Assembly: GCA_950295325.1 (NCBI GenBank)
Contig: OX485806.1
Coordinates: 17,114,001-17,178,000, forward strand
Direction of reading: 5' to 3'
From: Polytrichum commune
Lineage: Eukaryota; Streptophyta; Polytrichopsida; Polytrichales; Polytrichaceae
DNA: 64,000 nucleotides
Part shown: positions 12,097 to 22,815 of the stretch, in pieces
How positions within the stretch are numbered: the first letter of the stretch is position 1
How the letters are laid out: every line of letters starts with the position of its first letter
Translations under genes and position numbers: made by a program
Notes under the pieces: generated by a model
Databases searched by the model: none
The model's input: the letters and a program-made list of their open reading frames with translations, nothing else
What the model was told of the DNA's origin: nothing

Positions 12097-15000
12097 ATGG
12101 ACAAACCAAGCGGAAGAACAATGACCTGCGCGTTTGCTATGGCAAACGAGATCCTTCATCAAGCGGCGAACAAACCACCCACATCCGCCAGCATGTACAT
12201 AACATCCGATAGTGATGATGAAGCGACAGTTGGCATAGATGTGGAGTTGGCAACGCCATCTTCAGACCTTTCTCCAGAAAAAACATGTAAGTCTTTTTTT
12301 CATTCAATTTATAAGTGTTTTTCAAATTTCAATGATCATAATCATTTTTGTAAATGTTTTAAAATAAAGGTTTGGAATAGGAATCTCAGTACCGAAATCC
12401 CTATTCCAAAGTTTTTTTCAAAAAAACACTTATCATTCACCAATTTTATGTTCATGTCGTAGCCTATGTCCTCATTTTATTTTATGCTTATTTCTTCAAA
12501 GCAAGTTGTGGAATAGGGTTTCGGTACTGAAACCCCTATTTCAAACATTTCTTTCAAAAAGAATACTTATTATTCACCAATTTTATGTTCATGCCATAGT
12601 CACTGTTTTCATTTTCTTCTATGCTTATTTCTTTAAAAAAATTGTGAATAGGGGTTGGGTACCAAAACTCTCATTCCAAATCTTTCCTTCAAAACAATGT
12701 ACTGTTCATTCAATAATTTCATGTCGACGCCATACTCACTGTCCTCGTTTTCCTTCTTGCTTATTTTTTGAAAGAAATGTGTGAAATAGGAGTTTCGGTA
12801 CCGAAACCCCTATTCGACAACTTTCTTTTAAGAAATAAAATATTCTTCATTGATTTTATGTTGATACCACAGCGGTTGTCCTCGTTATCTTTCATGGTTG
12901 TTTCTTCAAAGGAAGTTGTAGAATAGGAATTTCGGTACCGAAACCCCTATTCCACAACTTTCTTTGAAAAACCTATCTCTTCTTTGCCTAATCTATATCG
13001 ATGTCATAGCCATTGTCCCAATTTTCTTGTATGCTTGTCGCTTAAAAAAAAGTTGTGGAATAGGGGTTTCGGTACCGAAACCCCTATTCTACAACTTTCC
13101 TTCAAAAAATATATTTCTCATTCAATAATTTCTTGTTGACGCCATAGCCGGTGTCTTCATTTTTTTTCTATGTTCATTCTTAAAAGAAAGTTGTGGAATA
13201 GGAATTTTTGGTACCGAAACCCCTATTCCATAATTGTTTTTCAAAATTTTTTTGTTGTGCTTCACCAATTTATGTTGACACTACAACCAATGTTCTCAAT
13301 TTCTTTCATGCATATTTCTTGAAAAAATGTTATGGAATAGGAGTTTCGGTAGCAAAATTCTTATTTCATACTTTTCTTTCAAGTATTAAAATTTCTTTTT
13401 GATTAATTTCATGTTTATGTCACAACTATGGCCTCTATTTTTTGTACGGCTATTTCTTGAAAGTAAGTCATGAAATAGGATTTCGGTAGCGAAATCCCTA
13501 TTGCATAATTTTTTAGAAGAAGTACTTCTAATTTATCAATTTCAAGTAGAGGGCTTAGCCACTCTCCTCTCTTTCTACTATGTTTATTTCTGAAATGAAA
13601 GTTTTAGAATGGGATTTCGGTGTTGAAACCCTTACTGCAAACGTTTTTATTTATTTGAAGTTGCTTATAATGTGCATTTGATGTTTTGTTGTAAAGTGGA
13701 TGATTATTTGTTACATGATTTTTTTCATTTATTATAGGTTTTTATTTGGTTGTTAATATGTAGGATAATATTTTGGCGGACACCGACATTGAAGAAACAT
13801 AAAAAAAAACAGTTGGAGAAAACAGATTTCAACTCTATCATCAATGTCTTGCGAATCGACCTCTTTCTATATATTATTTATTCATTCTTATATGCCTTTG
13901 GTTAGGCCAATTTTAGAATTTGATGTTCAGTTATTGGAGAATGAATTTGTCAATGGATATAGAGAAGGTGATCGTGTCTTGTATGGTTCTATCATCAACG
14001 ATCGTGGGGAGAATTTATGTGTAACAAATGACAAGTTAAGTACTTGGGATCCAATATGGCAATACGTGAACGATATTTTTGAGCAATCACTTTTCCGATA
14101 CGAGAATTTGAAGGTTTTTAAAGGTAAAATATTCTGAGTATCGGAGGGTAACCACTAAGTTACAACATGGAGATGGCGCATAGATAAAGTTCACGTTGAT
14201 GAGGAGAAATGACATGATAGTGTGGAATGTATATGCCTTAATGCGATAGATGCAACTGGCGTTTTCTTGGATGTCATGAATGATGGCAATAGGTAAAGCT
14301 TGAAGCCCATTGATTTTAATTTTTTTTGTCAAATATATTAAATATTATATTTACAAATTTATTTTGTTGAATAGCAAATTCAAAGAGATTGATCATGTGA
14401 AGACCAATTTGGTTCATAAAATCCATCGCATTCGGAACTTTAAAACTACATGAATTATAATTGTAAATGCTTTTATATTTATGAAAATATCATAATTATC
14501 ATATAGCATTTGTATTTGTTAAGATAGTTATTTGACATAACATTTTACGTGTGAATTCTAATTTTTAATTAGAGGGGGGTGCCATCAATGAGTTTCATGA
14601 CATTCTAACACAACTGGGTGATGTAGTTTGGGATAACATCTTTCAAATTGAAGATTATATAGAGAAATGACATTGTCTTCTCTGAAACAAAGCGTATATT
14701 CCAGTGTTACGCAGTTCTACACCATTTGCAAAATCCACAATATTGATGAAGAATCATGATGATGAATTGGCAGTGAAACGTGTGATATATAGGTATTTTT
14801 CTACACTTGACTATTTTGAAGTGATAAAGTTTATCTCCATTGGTAATATCGAACTAAACTTATTTATTGAATTTGTGTAGGTACCTAACAAGGGAGCTTG
14901 AATCCCGGAAAACAATTTCATTGTTAGTATTGCCTTCATACTTGAAGTCATGGGTTGACAAGTCAAGTGATCAATACATATTTTCAGTCTTGTAGTTGAT

Positions 15001-16578
15001 ATTGTAGACTCATGATTTATTAATTTATTATCCATGATTTATTGAATGTTCAACAAATTTCTATCCCGCCGAAGAAGAAAGTTTTAGGTTGTCAATTTAA
15101 CCATCACAACCAATGGAGGAAGAGCCTCAGGAGGAGCAACAACATGTTGGGAGAAGAGGTAAACGTAAACGGAAAGCACATGCTGCACCAACACATTCTG
15201 TATCATAAAAAATAGTGTACCGTTGCCGCCATCGCCACCATCTGCACCAATGGTACAAAACAATAAAAACAATGTTGATTTGCACGTTGATGATATTGCA
15301 TTAATTTTTAGTCCACCCCAAGTTGTTATTACTTCAACACCTTCAAATTTTGTTTGTTAATTTCAACATGTGGTTGTTGAAGCTTCTCATGGATCCAATA
15401 TACAGAAGGTTTTTACATTTGTGAAGAAAGAGTCCATCTACAATATGTTGGAGAATGGTGCAATCGACAACCCAGTATTGATGTCTGCGTTTGAATTTGT
15501 CAAAAATGTTAGTGAGCTTAAACAATATTATTAAATTTTATATGTTTTTACAAAAAAATTGTACTTGAAAATAATTCTTTGTTTTTTTATAAAATTCTAA
15601 TATATTTCATTTTGATTTATAGGTTGGCCATGCTCGCAAGACTCGTGTTTCGTCTGAAATTTATAAATTTGGTGGATTTGATTTTATCATTGTGGATTTG
15701 CCAGAGGGTCTACCTATTCTAAATGTGTCTTTTCCTGCAAAATTAATTCCATCTTGGAATGCACACAACTCAAAGGACATAGAGGTTTTGTTTGAGTTTG
15801 CAGATGGTTTTTTCACAAAGGATGCTCCATTGTTATTATTTCTTCCGGAGTTCAAAATTGTTCGGGATGATATTAAGGCATATGTTGCTTCATATGAATT
15901 TGCATTGACAAAGAATTGATGGGTAATAAATGAATTGCTATTGTGTCTGCCAATGGATACAAAACTTACGGTACACTCTTATCTTAAATCTTCAAGTATT
16001 TTTTTCGAATATGTGTGGATTATATTTGTTGTTTGATATCATGACAAATAACTATTTTCTAATAATGAGGATACGACATTGTATATAGACTCAATGGTTT
16101 CGGCTCATGATGTTCTTTCGATTGGAGCCCCGTATACAATTTGTTTTGAACAAAATGGGTGGTCTATCTCCAATGGAAGTGGGGACCCTAGATATCTTCT
16201 TCAATCGTACTACGTCCAAGACTCAATTGATGCACGAAAATATCCCATGGAAGGGGGCACGTGAGAAAGACCCATAATCTTTGCAATTTCTTATTATAGC
16301 AATGATTAAATCATGAGATGTTGTCCTTGATGCTTATGCATCTATAGGTTAGAAATAAATTTTTTTGTTTTTTTTTGTAAGTTTTAGAATTTAAGTCTTT
16401 TGTACATAACAAATATGTTATGATGTACATGATTGTATTTATTGCAGATGCATCTATTCATGCTTGCCGTCGTAGTGGCCGACACCTTGTTACATTCGAG
16501 AGAGACTCGGCAATTTTTGACGCAATATTAGCCCCTTTGTGTGATTCATTGTCACCTCCTATTGTCCATGGATTGTAA
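12097..16578 (+). pseudogene. ParB-like plus beta-class DNA methyltransferase-like gene, multi-exon, decayed
   Basis: Pieces recovered in order are as follows. Exon 1 (12097-12286) ends at a GTAAGT donor. A ParB-like stretch (about 13895-14320) has LEFDVQLLENEF and then EGNH-stop-VTTW, resembling the G-x-H-R-x-x-A core of ParB/sulfiredoxin folds with the Arg codon lost. An exon end at 14792 joins 14881 in phase, giving VKRVIYR|YLTRELESRK. A basic GRRGKRKRKAH cluster near 15155 looks like a nuclear signal. A phase-0 junction 15507|15623 gives FVKN|VGHARK. FDFIIVDLPEG (about 15675) sits where motif IV would be. REKDP (about 16265) precedes DVVLDAYASI (16317-16347), and an intron 16348-16447 leads to ASIHACRRSGRHLVTFE. 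Motif IV before motif I is the permuted beta-class order of DNA N6-A/N4-C methyltransferases. At least five in-frame stops and a frameshift near 16258 show this copy is dead. Several exon joins are unresolved. Confidence 0.55.
12370..13665. repeat. Ten tandem ~137 bp units, each with a long palindrome
   Basis: Palindrome centres fall near 12391, 12526, 12661, 12800, 12937, 13074, 13213, 13351, 13491 and 13622, so the period is 131-140 bases. The best copies read GGAATAGGGGTTTCGGTACC and continue as the exact complement, giving a perfect dyad on GGTACC. In the sharpest copies the pairing continues into AAGTTGTGG/CCACAACTT for about 30 bases per arm. Between palindromes lies a T-rich segment with TTTATGTT(G/C)A(T/C)GCCATAG. 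Copies 4-7 are the most regular and the ends of the array are decayed. The array sits just after a GTAAGT donor, so it is probably inside the first intron of the methyltransferase-like gene. Confidence 0.9.
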
Positions 16579-17275
16579 TCAATTAACATGGCATGCGAAG
16601 ATGATGACGAGCCTATTCGGAAAGTTCTAAGGAAATCTTGCTTGAGTGCATAAGTTTGTTGGTTTGAATGATTTTGAAATTTTGGGTTTCTTGTGGATTA
16701 TTTAGTCTTCCACCAATTGTTTCTAAATTTTTTGGATATTGTGTGTAGAAAAATGAAGGAAGCGATGTCCCCCCCCCCTCATCAATTAATTTTCCTTGTG
16801 TATGTTGAGTCTGAGGCGATACGGTTAACAACCGTCATTACATCTCCAAGGCGAAGTAGATCTAAATATTATGATCTTCGTATCTTGACATTCATGGATA
16901 TAGAGGCAAAGGAATGTAATGTTTGTATTTGTAATAATAAGGAGAATAATAGATAATAGAATAGAATAGAATATAGGTGCATGAAGAGGTCTTGCACATG
17001 ACTTGATATATATGTGCACATTTTTTTTTATGGCAATTATCTAGTTTTTATAAAATAACCACTAAGAGTGGACATTGATTTGTGTGATCTTTATCTAAAA
17101 TCCCTAAACCCTAATGATTTCCACAACATCATTGTTTTATAGCTTCCATCATTGTTTCAAATGTTCATATGAATTGGATCAATCAATTGGCAAGTTAGTT
17201 TTCGGCATGTAACATGTATTGATGTTTGAGCTACAAATATGTGATAATAGGATACCAAACCCACGGTGATGGGTA
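16579..17275. other. Region downstream of the methyltransferase-like gene, nothing recognised
   Basis: AT-rich with a run of GAATA repeats near 16955-16970. I found no terminal inverted repeat matching the sequence near 9575, so the right edge of the presumed element is not defined. Confidence 0.4.
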
Positions 17276-17279
17276 TGTT

Positions 17280-19583
17280 TCTTGAATTTTTCTCACCACA
17301 ATCCGCTCATTAGTTACTGCTCATTGCTCATCGTTCACTGCTCACCGCTCATATGATAGCGCTCCCCAACCGGTCAAAACTCCATGTAATTAGGTTTTTG
17401 CTATGACTTAAAACAACAAACCCAAGGAATTAAGTCTCAAGGAAGAGTGAGCTAGTGTTTATAAGGCTTAATGTCACATTGGATTAAGGATTACAATAAT
17501 AATCTAAGGCTTTTCTTTTCTCATTCCTTCTTTGTTATACTTATTCTCCACTCTTATGGTTCATTGGTGTTTTCTCTATCGTGAGTGATTTTGTCCTATC
17601 TTTAGGGAATTCTTTAGGGAATCCTATCACTCGATGTCTTTGACCTATTTTAGTCGTGAAGCTCAAAAGCTTGGCAAGTGGTCAAAGGCAATTTGTCAGG
17701 ACAAAAGTCCGGGATAATGTCTTTTTGTAACCGTATAGTCTTGAAAATGCCATGAACGGAACTTGCAACGTTCTTAGATTAACTCGTTAAAAACTTACAA
17801 TCGTCATGAATGTCTTCGCATAACTCAAGCCACCACCTTCATCTTCAATCATTTGGGACTCATCTCAAACAATCATCCACTTGTTAATATGAAATCAATA
17901 CATCAACAACTAGGCTATATCCTTTCCTTAAGGCTTTAGTATGCTTTAACCTAATAATAACATGTGAATGGTGAAGTCTTACTCTAGTAGGGTAATTTCT
18001 CCTTCTTGGGAAGGTAACATCTTGGCAACCTATAGCCTGCCCCTAGTCCTTCCATGTCCTGCGTTGGCAATTAGCCCAACTCTCTCCCTCTCTCTACTCT
18101 CGGCTAATAGCCAGTGAAGTAACGACACTTGCCCAGTGTGAGGCCAAACCGCCCACCCTTAAGCGTCCTAGTCCGGGTGAGGGTATGACGATCACATTCA
18201 TATTCATCCTAGTTTGTTTTTCCTGAGTCATTCATTCCCATGACATCACACATAACTTGGGTCACACCAATTTATTCAAAAGTATGAGTACAAGCGTTGA
18301 TAAACGTTTTTCTCTATTGGTACGACTTTCACACCCTCTATCATCTTCCCACACAATTGCACCCACAATTAACTGGGTAGCCAACTACCTAGCTAACCCA
18401 TCATCGTAACTTCGGGTACTAAACCCCTCTAACCCCTCCCCCTAAATGTCCCTTAGTCTAACTGATATCCCAACAACCTTAGTAGCCGGCTGCCCATACT
18501 TCCTCTGTCCCAGCTGATATACCAGCAACCTTAGTAGCCTGCCCAAACTTCCTCGTCCCACTGATATACCAGCAACCTTATAGCCGCTGCCCAACTTCCT
18601 CTTCCCACTGATATACCAGCAACCTTAGTAGCCGCTGCCCAACTTCCTCTGTCCCAGCTGATATACCAGCAACCTTAGTAGCCGCTCAAACTTCCTTGTC
18701 CCACTGATATACCAGCAACCTTAGTAGCCGCTGCCAAACTTCCTCGTCCCACTGATATACCGGCAACCTTAGTAGCCGCTGTCCAACTTCCTCTTCCCAC
18801 TGATATACCAGCAACCTTAGTAGCCGCTGCCCAACTTCCTCTTCCCACTGATATACCAACAACCTTAGTAGCCGCTGCCCAACTTCCTCTGTCCCAGCTG
18901 ATATACCAACAACCTTAGTAGCCTGCCCAAACTTCCTCGTCCCACTGATATACCAGCAACCTTAGTAGCCGCTGCCCAACTGTTTGGCCTTCAATCGACT
19001 AATCCTACAAATCCTTTCTAATTAACTATATTCTATAAGTCCCCTTTTATCAACTACATTTGCTAATCGACCATATTCTATAAGTCCCCTCTAATCAACT
19101 ATATTTCCTAATCAAACGTATTCTATAAGCCCCCTCTAATCAACTACATTTTCTACCCTACTACACTACTCCACCCACACTCACACACTCGCACACCTAA
19201 GAGAGAGAGAGAGAATGAGAGAGGAGGAAGGAAAATGAGAGAGGGCATCCCACAACCACGACCTCTCTAAAATTTTCCTACTTAGTAGGACCTTATCCTA
19301 TCTACTAACTCCCTATCCCCTTAACCAACAATAACATGTTCTAATTCAAACATTTAAGCCAAGGCCCTTCCCCTTGCTTCATCAAACACTACTCCCCTAA
19401 TCAAAACACTTCCTAATTCTACTACTCCTCTACTTAACCACACAAAATGGCTTAAGGCCTAAACATAAATCCACACTAAGCCTCACTCTTTTTATACTTT
19501 TGATTATTTCAATAACACTCCAATTGCAATTCTACTTGAATTCTAAACATAAAACAAATATGAGCACTCATTTTGGGCTCATG
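17280..19583 (-). repeat. Long LTR-like repeat, minus orientation (left arm of an inverted pair)
   Basis: Read on the minus strand from 19583 this begins ATGAGCCCAAAATGAG and then follows the same order as the plus-strand arm at 19644-21870. Shared blocks include TATAAAAAGAGTGAGGCTT (19478-19500 versus 19730-19755), TGTTTAGGCCTTA, and CGGACTAGGACGCTTAAGGG (18160-18180 versus 20880-20900). The arm contains the minisatellite at 18455-18985 and a GA-rich run near 19201. No integrase or RT was found, so it may be a solo LTR or a non-coding retroelement part. Confidence 0.55.
18455..18985. repeat. Minisatellite, ~55-60 bp unit
   Basis: About nine to ten tandem copies of CTGATATACCAGCAACCTTA followed by GTAGCCGCTGCCCAACTTCCTC, with small insertions and deletions (CTGTCCCAG versus CTTCCC). 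The order of variants suggests local duplication of multi-unit blocks. The unit has no coding potential. It lies inside the left LTR-like arm, and the right arm does not show the same expansion, so it arose after the two arms separated. Confidence 0.92.
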
Positions 19584-19643
19584 CTCCTCTCTGTAATCTC
19601 TCTGTCGACCTCTCTCGGTAAAGGCTATTGCCCTCTTGGTTGG

Positions 19644-21870
19644 TGTGAGCCCAAAATGGTGCCCACATGTGTTATTAACCCTTTGAAACCATTAGGAGTT
19701 ACATTTTGATGTTTTATGATTATTCTCAAAAATATAAAAAGAGTGAGGCTTGGTATGAAGTTATGTTTAGGCCTTAGGCTTATGTGGTGTAGTTAATTAG
19801 AAGCTTAGCGGCATGAAGGAAGTTCTTTGGTTAGGTGAGTGTAGCATGTGGTGGACCAAGGGGAGCTCCTTGAGTTTAAATATTTGAATTGAGATCCATC
19901 TTGTTGGTTTAGGAGTTGAAGGCTTAGCGGATAGGATAAGAGCCTACGAAGTAGGAGAGGATTGAGGGGCTTATTTTGAGCTTTGAGGGGTGCTCACCCC
20001 TTCCCTCCCCCTATATATTCCTTTATCTCACCTTCTTCACTCACTTGTGTTCCTATTCACTCTCTCTTCCTTCGCGCTCTTCCATCTTGCACGTGTGGGT
20101 GCACACGTGTGTGTAGGCACATGAGCATGTTGTATTGAGAGGGGAGTGTGGGTAAAGGGAAGAGGTTCATACAAGGCCTCCTTACCCTCTCATTTCCCCT
20201 CTCCTTCTCTCTCTCTCCCTCTTGTTGTTCCTCTCATAGAATTGAGTGTTAGAGTTAGAGTTGTGTGGGAATTAGTAGAAGGTTAGTAGAATTAGTAGAA
20301 TTCATAGAGACTTGTAGGGGACTTAGTAATGTTAAGTGTAGTAGTTGGTTGAATTAGTTGATAGGCAGCTGGATTATATTTAAGCTTCAGGCTAGGCAGT
20401 TGATTTGATACTTAAGCCGTGGGCTAAGGCATAATTGATAGTTGGGTTAGGCTAGTGGAGTTAGGCTAATTGGGATTAGGCTAGTTGGGTTAGGGGCCGC
20501 ATTAAGGAGTGAACTTGGAAAGGGTTGTGAGGAACTTGTGGAAGAGGAGGCGATGATAAGTGATATAAATATTTTTTTAACACTTGTGTTAGAGACTTAT
20601 GTGCCTCGTGGAGCCGACAAGCCATGGCCTCAACGAGATCACGAGCACTGATGAGAAAACATTGGCCAAGACCAAGGTTTCAAGAGGAAAATCCTCAAAG
20701 GCATGTGTAGCCAAGGTTGCGGGGTGGACCCTTGAGAAGGCCAATGCTCTACCTATTCAAGAGACTAGCATTAATAAAGCATCATGATTTCAAGTGAGTT
20801 GGGAGCTTGTTGAGATGGAAGTACATTCCATGTTACCATGAGCTTTGGTATGACACATGTGATTCTCAAAACTATCACCCGGACTAGGACGCTTAAGGGT
20901 GGTGGGTTTGGCCTCACAGTTGGCTACTAAGCATCCCTCATGGTTCTCTCAACCACCTTTCAAGACTATGGCTCTCAACTTTATGTACTTAGCCAATTGC
21001 CTGCACTCACTGCTCTCGGCCAATTTGCCTTAATCTAAGATCATTGCTCACATAGCCCTTTCATCATTTGCTTTCTTTTCGACAGGCTAATCGTTACCCG
21101 TCAAGTCTTTTCTCAGACTACTTGCCCTCGGTAGTTTCTCTCGAAGCTATTCAGCGCCTTCAACTCTGGCCTGTTGTCCAAGACCTCTTGTCTCTGACAT
21201 TGCAACCTCTCAAGTCTCCAGTGCATTCTTTTGCCAACTTGCCAACATTCTTCGTCACTCTTCCGACCACTGCCCTTTCTTTTACTCTCAGCAATTAGTC
21301 CTCATTTGCTACATCAGACTGAGAGAAGTCTCTCTCAGGATTATGGCCATATTCAGACTTCGGCCATTGCTAATACTCCGACATTTCTTTCAAAAATCCC
21401 TTATCCTCTTGGCTATGGATATGTCTATTTCATGCTCATGGCTATTGGCAGAAATCACACAAGACAATTCTTTTATTCATAAATATCAATTAAAACAATC
21501 AAACTTCCAATTCAAAGACAATTGCAATTAACAACTTGTTTACTCCTCACTGTCAAAGCTTCCAAGTTAACTCGGAGTCCAAATCACTCGGCTCTTTCTC
21601 ATGATTCTACTTTCGCCAGCCTATTGCTTAGCATTGCCTATCACTAAGAGCCCAGCCTCAATCACTGAGTGCTCGAACTTCCTATCAGCGTATTGCTTAT
21701 ACGTGGAGACTACATCTGACACTACAATGGTAAATAACCTGTCTCCTACATTGACAGTCTCCTCCTTATCGTCGAGGGAAGGGACTAGGTGGTTAGCAAT
21801 CGTAACCACGTCCTAACGGCAATTGCCCTCGCCAGCCACTCTGGATGACCTTCAACCGTCAATCGCCAGA
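19644..21870 (+). repeat. Long LTR-like repeat, plus orientation (right arm of an inverted pair)
   Basis: Starts TGTGAGCCCAAAATGGTGCC and shares its start with the repeat at 62919 (TGTGAGCCCAATGTTGTGCC). TG at the start fits an LTR. The distal part (21000-21870) is CT-rich with short open stretches that I regard as non-coding. A 60 bp spacer (19584-19643) separates it from the opposite-facing copy. The right edge abuts the copia remnant near 21900. No target-site duplication was established. Confidence 0.5.
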
Positions 21871-21949
21871 TGAAAGACATTAGAATTAAAAATGGCCCTA
21901 TTCAGACATGCGATGGCCAAAAAATGGTTCTATACTCCGCTCTATGCGA

Positions 21950-22665
21950 ATTCAAAATTGTTAAAACTTTTGGATGAGGTTTTTGAGAATGTACAAAGAA
22001 AATGAAAGGTGTTTCATACAAGATCGGGTAGGATCTCTCATGTATGCAATGGTGGGTAGGAGGGCCGATCTTGCATTTGCGGTGAGTACGGTGAGCCAAT
22101 CCATGTGGAAGGTCGGTTCACCACATTGGATTGTTGTGAAATGCATCATGAGGTATTTGAAAGCATTTTGAACTTCAAATTATGCCTCGGAGGCAAGGAT
22201 ATTGCCTTGAAAGGATTTTGCAATGCAGATTAGACGGGAGATGCAAACAACTGGAGACCTACCACGGGGTACGTGAAGCTAATTGGCATTGGAATCATTT
22301 CGTGGAAATGCAAGAAACAACCAACCATTGCATTGTCTATGACGGAGGCGGATTACATGGCCACTAGCCATTGCATGAAGGAATTGGTTTGGCTTAGGCA
22401 ACTTTTGGCGGATGTGGGATACGTGCAAGACGGACCAACATCCATCATATGCGACAATCAAGAATGCATAGCACTTGCAAAGTATCTCACACACCATTCT
22501 TGCACCAAACACATCGATGTACAACATCACTTCATTGGAATGAAACTAGAAAACCAAAAGATGTGTTTGAAGTATTTTCCAACAGAGGATATGATAGCAG
22601 ACGTGCTAACCAAACCACTTACAAAGGATAGGCATCAAGCATTAACAAAGGCAATGGGTTAAGAG
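21950..22665 (+). pseudogene. Copia reverse transcriptase end and RNase H, broken
   Basis: DRVGSLMYAMVGRRADLAFAV (22023-22085) is the conserved end of copia RT (usually VGSLMYAM..TRPD). After stops and frameshifts, the frame 22273-22662 reads ISWKCKKQPTIALSMTEADY, ELVWLRQLL, ICDNQECIALAK and HIDVQHHFI, the normal RNase H and C-terminal sequence, ending ADVLTKPL. In a working element this enzyme copies the RNA genome and removes the RNA strand. This 129-codon stretch is intact although the 5' half of pol is lost. It is followed directly by a polypurine tract and the 3' LTR. Confidence 0.9.
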
Positions 22666-22680
22666 GCCTTTAACTACTTG

Positions 22681-22815
22681 CAAAGCGGGAGTGTACGTAG
22701 AAGATAGAGCATTAAATTGCTCATAGTTAATAGAAATGTAAAGGAAGAGGCATGAGAAACAATAAGATTAGAATAAGGCCACAATGCTAGTCCAAAGAGG
22801 GATAGGAATAATTGT
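22681..22815 (+). repeat. Polypurine tract and copia 3' LTR
   Basis: CAAAGCGGGAG (22681-22691) is a typical copia polypurine tract. It is followed by TGTACGTAGAAG at 22692, which aligns with the 5' LTR at 6808 for about 125 bases. The right end is not fixed because the copies diverge after GGGATAG. Confidence 0.7.

Noticed and set aside
12370-13665. Evenly spaced palindromes that might be a CRISPR array
   Set aside because: The intervening sequence is itself repeated, so these are tandem units with no unique spacers. The setting is an intron in plant DNA.
18455-18985. Regular repeats that might be a CRISPR array
   Set aside because: Units are directly tandem with no unique spacers, and the window is eukaryotic.
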